From Stomatohabitans albus (GTDB lineage: Bacteria; Actinomycetota; Nitriliruptoria; Euzebyales; Euzebyaceae): a stretch of DNA of 64,000 nucleotides. The notes under the pieces are model-generated. The model did no database searches and was not told where the DNA came from. It saw only the letters and a program-made list of their open reading frames with translations. Of this stretch, positions 61,978 through 64,000 are shown piece after piece (position 1 is the stretch's first letter; the number at the start of each line of letters is the position of its first letter). A program made the position numbers and the translations under genes. The DNA is taken from the NCBI RefSeq assembly GCF_036336025.1, contig NZ_JAYKKE010000001.1, positions 1 to 64,000 of the forward strand. Reading direction: 5' to 3'.

Positions 61978-62302
61978 GACTGGCTAGTCATTGGCAGGGT
62001 GTCCTACTCGATCGGCGACCTGCTAACTAGAGCCCGAATTTAGATCACGCCTCTCAGCATAGGAACCCCAGCCATACCTGGTCCTCGCTATCTCCAAGGT
62101 GCCGACACCATCTACCACAAGAAAAGCTGTGACCGGTGGACAACCAAACCATCATCACCGACTCCACCACCGGCCGATCCAAAAAGTCACCCGGTCAGCA
62201 AAACCGCCAAGCAAGCCCAAACCCTTCTCACCGAGTTCCAAGCCGGGTAACTGAAGACCCCGGCCTCACCACCACAATCATACCGAAAAAGCAAACCAAT
62301 AT
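61978..62302. other. Non-coding tail of the island
   Basis: 325 bases between the last island gene and the right repeat. A short frame on the plus strand without start codon (around 62060-62250) reads like the C-terminal end of a protein (ending LLTEFQAG then stop) and could be a degraded gene. No ribosome site, no repeat, no RNA recognised. Confidence 0.4.
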
Positions 62303-62372
62303 TCCCTGGGGGCCCACAACGTATAACCGAAAAACCCTCCAAACCCCTTACGGTTGGTGGGTTTTTTGATGT
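62303..62372. repeat. Direct repeat, right copy (attR candidate)
   Basis: Second copy of the 70-bp tRNA-Lys 3'-end sequence with its terminator (stem and T-run at 62331-62367). It is not part of a full tRNA here: bases upstream of it do not match tRNA-Lys. Confidence 0.85.
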
Positions 62373-62412
62373 TCGCTCGCGCGATTGGTAGCCAGGTCAA
62401 CGATCTGGGTTC

Positions 62413-62766
62413 TCAGGGGGCAGAATACGGCGAGGTAGGCTCATGGCGCTGCTCTTCTTCGATACAAACCAGTGTGAACGTCGGGAGTTGTTGGAGGGCC
62501 TGGCCAACGGTTTCATTCAAACACGCATCTAAGGAATCCAGGGCATCTTCACCGCCACTCTCGACCCGAAAGACGCACGGGGCCCGTCGCTCAATAGATG
62601 CCCCACCATCAAGGATCGTAGCCCCATCACGACGATGATCCGTCTGCAGTTGAATCCACAAGGCATCGGCATCTGCTGTTGATGCGCAACGGAATTGAAC
62701 TGCATAGAGAAGATCCGATGATGTGTGTGCAGCCCACCAATCTTCACGCAATGTCCACACCTGCAT
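62413..62766 (-). CDS. Hypothetical protein
   Basis: 117 residues, not recognised. Starts MQVWTLREDWWAAHTSS; acidic, soluble, with four Cys residues, alternating hydrophobic strands (DLLYAVQFRCASTADADALW in parts) and a helical central stretch. No ribosome site upstream of the ATG. It lies just outside the right repeat, in the ordinary chromosome. Confidence 0.5.
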   Translation of the reverse strand: MQVWTLREDWWAAHTSSDLLYAVQFRCASTADADALWIQLQTDHRRDGATILDGGASIERRAPCVFRVESGGEDALDSLDACLNETVGQALQQLPTFTLVCIEEEQRHEPTSPYSAP

Positions 62767-62803
62767 ACCGTCAGGCTACGTGTCCTGGTTCCTCTCTACA
62801 ATG

Positions 62804-62841
62804 ACGTGAGCCAACAGGCAGGTTGGCCTGTTGGCTCACGT
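62804..62841. terminator. Hairpin after the right-edge CWB2 gene
   Basis: A perfect 16-bp stem (ACGTGAGCCAACAGGC and its complement) with a 6-base loop, 27 bases past the stop of the CWB2 gene. No T-run follows on the minus strand. Confidence 0.65.
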
Positions 62842-62868
62842 ACGTATAACGCCGCAGTGTTCGATGCC

Positions 62869-64000
62869 CTAGTTGAAGGACACCTCACGATCATTGGCCG
62901 TTGAGAGGCGTTCTCGACCCCCATAGACAAAGACCCGACTAATGGTGCTGCGTTCCTTGAGGTAGTTATTAACGCGTGTTGCATCCTCACCTTCAACAAG
63001 CACCAGGGCTCCACCCTCATGGGATACATGCGCTCCGCCAACAAGGGCGTCAGCGAATTCTTGGGATGTGGCCACCCCAATTTCAGTACTGGTATCAAAG
63101 AAGGTCTTTGCTACTGCCAAACTCAAATCAGTTGCGTCATTACCCGTAATGCGACGAGTCGTCACACCCGTATTCGATGCCTTATCCCCGATTGCGGTTA
63201 CCTGTATCTGGGGATGGGCATCAAGAAACGCTTTCGTTTCAGGTGCCAGATGCTCGCCATTGGTGAGCAGCGTGACACCTTGGGTTTTAGCTGCAATCGG
63301 CCCGGTAATCAAGTCAGCTTGCCAATCGTTACCATCAGCGAGATAGACATGCGTTAGGTTGCCATTGGCTTCAAGGTATTTTGCAGTCTCTACCGCAGTA
63401 GCCGCACGGTTATGTCCAGCCAATCGCGTCACCCGAAATCCTAGGTTGCGAACAGCCGTTTCGACCTCAGGGGTAATTGCTTCTGGGCCGCCCATGATGA
63501 TCACCGAACCATCGTCCCCAACAAGCCGTTTAATTTCCTGTCCTAACGAAACATGCAGTTGGTCACTGGGCGTGAGCAAGATAGGCGCATTGATGGCTTT
63601 GGCCAGCGGTACCGCTGACACGCTGTCAGCCGCAACATCACCACGAGCCATAATCACTGTTTTAGACACTGACCCTTGAGGGAATTGTTCTTTTGCCGCA
63701 GCAACCGCCGTTTCAAAACGGGTATCACCGGAAATACGTTGGGTTGGTCCTTCAATAGGAACAACCGGTTTTACCGGCTCTGACGGAGTTGGTTTCACCG
63801 GGGGAAGCGGTGCAGGAGCAGGCGGTGCCGGCTCTGGTTTCTTGTCCAAGTCAATGCACTCTCCCGCACTCAAATCATCGGTGCGTAACACGAGGTTCGT
63901 ATTAAGTGCAACGGTTTGCTTGGAATCATGGTTTCCCCAGTAGTTGCAGGCGAAATCAAATGCCTCACGGTCATAATCCACCACCTTTGGAAATGGAGCT
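62869..64000 (-). CDS. CWB2-containing surface protein, 5' end outside window
   Basis: The frame is open to the right edge; a GTG at 63984 is in frame but APFPK and further codons precede it, so the true start lies beyond. The visible 377 codons hold a Cys-containing stretch (FACNYWGN ... ECIDLD), a Pro-rich linker (PEPAPPAPAPLPPVKP in parts), and three CWB2 repeats (about 85-370 of the visible part: RISGDTRFETAV, VIIMGGPEAI, RLAGHNRAATAVE). A secreted wall-binding protein. N-terminal domain unseen. Confidence 0.9.
   Translation of the reverse strand, partial: APFPKVVDYDREAFDFACNYWGNHDSKQTVALNTNLVLRTDDLSAGECIDLDKKPEPAPPAPAPLPPVKPTPSEPVKPVVPIEGPTQRISGDTRFETAVAAAKEQFPQGSVSKTVIMARGDVAADSVSAVPLAKAINAPILLTPSDQLHVSLGQEIKRLVGDDGSVIIMGGPEAITPEVETAVRNLGFRVTRLAGHNRAATAVETAKYLEANGNLTHVYLADGNDWQADLITGPIAAKTQGVTLLTNGEHLAPETKAFLDAHPQIQVTAIGDKASNTGVTTRRITGNDATDLSLAVAKTFFDTSTEIGVATSQEFADALVGGAHVSHEGGALVLVEGEDATRVNNYLKERSTISRVFVYGGRERLSTANDREVSFN

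Larger units (their letters stand above)
58979..62372. mobile_element. Putative integrated island at tRNA-Lys
   Basis: 3.3 kb bounded by the 70-bp repeat. It contains an exonuclease-BRCT gene, a two-gene module and a small frame, with no integrase or transposase. Composition is not clearly different from the flanks. The island may be a remnant whose integrase was lost, or one mobilised by an element elsewhere. tRNA-Lys is intact at the left end. Confidence 0.7.

Noticed and set aside
61978-62302. Degraded coding sequence between the island genes and the right repeat
   Set aside because: A frame without start codon has some protein-like stretches (ending LLTEFQAG), but no homology I can name and no ribosome site. 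Not listed as a pseudogene.
62303-62372. Second tRNA-Lys gene at the right repeat
   Set aside because: Only the last 14 bases of the tRNA are present; the acceptor 5' strand, D-arm and anticodon arm are missing.

Overview
The window looks like a chromosomal segment of a moderate-GC actinobacterium. The main reason is gene order. On the minus strand, from 52.9 kb down to 13.5 kb, the housekeeping genes run tig-clpP-clpX-valS-(unknown)-folC-mreB-mreC-mreD-mrdA-rodA, then rng(rne)-rplU-rpmA-nadD-LytR_C/LCP protein-rsfS. From family knowledge this is the Streptomyces-type backbone, with two differences. No obg or proBA lies between rpmA and nadD, and about 16 kb of accessory genes (roughly 21.7-38.2 kb) sits between rodA and rng. 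Surface proteins with cell-wall-binding repeat 2 (CWB2) domains fit a Gram-positive envelope. The genus cannot be named from sequence alone.

Layout. 0-5.8 kb: a giant secreted repeat protein on the minus strand, open through its whole length and running off the left edge, ending in a TP-repeat linker and the start of a CWB2 domain. 6.2-12.8 kb: glutaminase with a STAS domain, nitroreductase, a TetR/MFS divergent pair with two identical-arm operators, a cysteine hydrolase, a DUF5996 protein and a rhodanese lipoprotein. 13.4-19.5 kb: tRNA-Ala, rsfS, an AT-rich restriction-modification island (DpnM-type adenine methylase plus nuclease), then LCP, nadD, rpmA and rplU. 19.5-21.7 kb: RNase E/G.

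21.9-38.2 kb: two tandem HAD phosphatases, a PAF-acetylhydrolase-like enzyme, a GH114-like protein, a seven-gene sorbitol (gut) PTS operon with the gutF-R-M order known from lactobacilli plus a transaldolase-like gene, ltrA, a 2-oxoacid dehydrogenase operon (E1alpha-E1beta-E2), ispD and one unknown gene. The gut genes would import sorbitol as its 6-phosphate and oxidise it to fructose 6-phosphate. In two places a key catalytic histidine appears to be missing: the sorbitol IIA protein and the E2 acyltransferase.

38.3-52.9 kb: cell elongation machinery (MreBCD, PBP2, RodA), folC, valS, clpX, clpP and tig. 53-58.9 kb: five tRNA genes (Gly, Pro, Arg, His, Lys) interspersed with a second CWB2 protein, ogt, azlCD, a double-VOC protein and an orphan AbrB-type protein.

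58.98-62.37 kb: a 3.3-kb segment bounded by a 70-bp direct repeat (one mismatch) that begins in the 3' end of tRNA-Lys and includes its terminator. This looks like attL/attR of a small integrated island. It carries a DEDDh exonuclease-BRCT protein and an overlapping two-gene module (a DUF6932-like nucleotidyltransferase-fold protein plus an unknown 332-residue protein), with no integrase. It is my best candidate for an undescribed system. The window ends in a third CWB2 protein, cut by the right edge.
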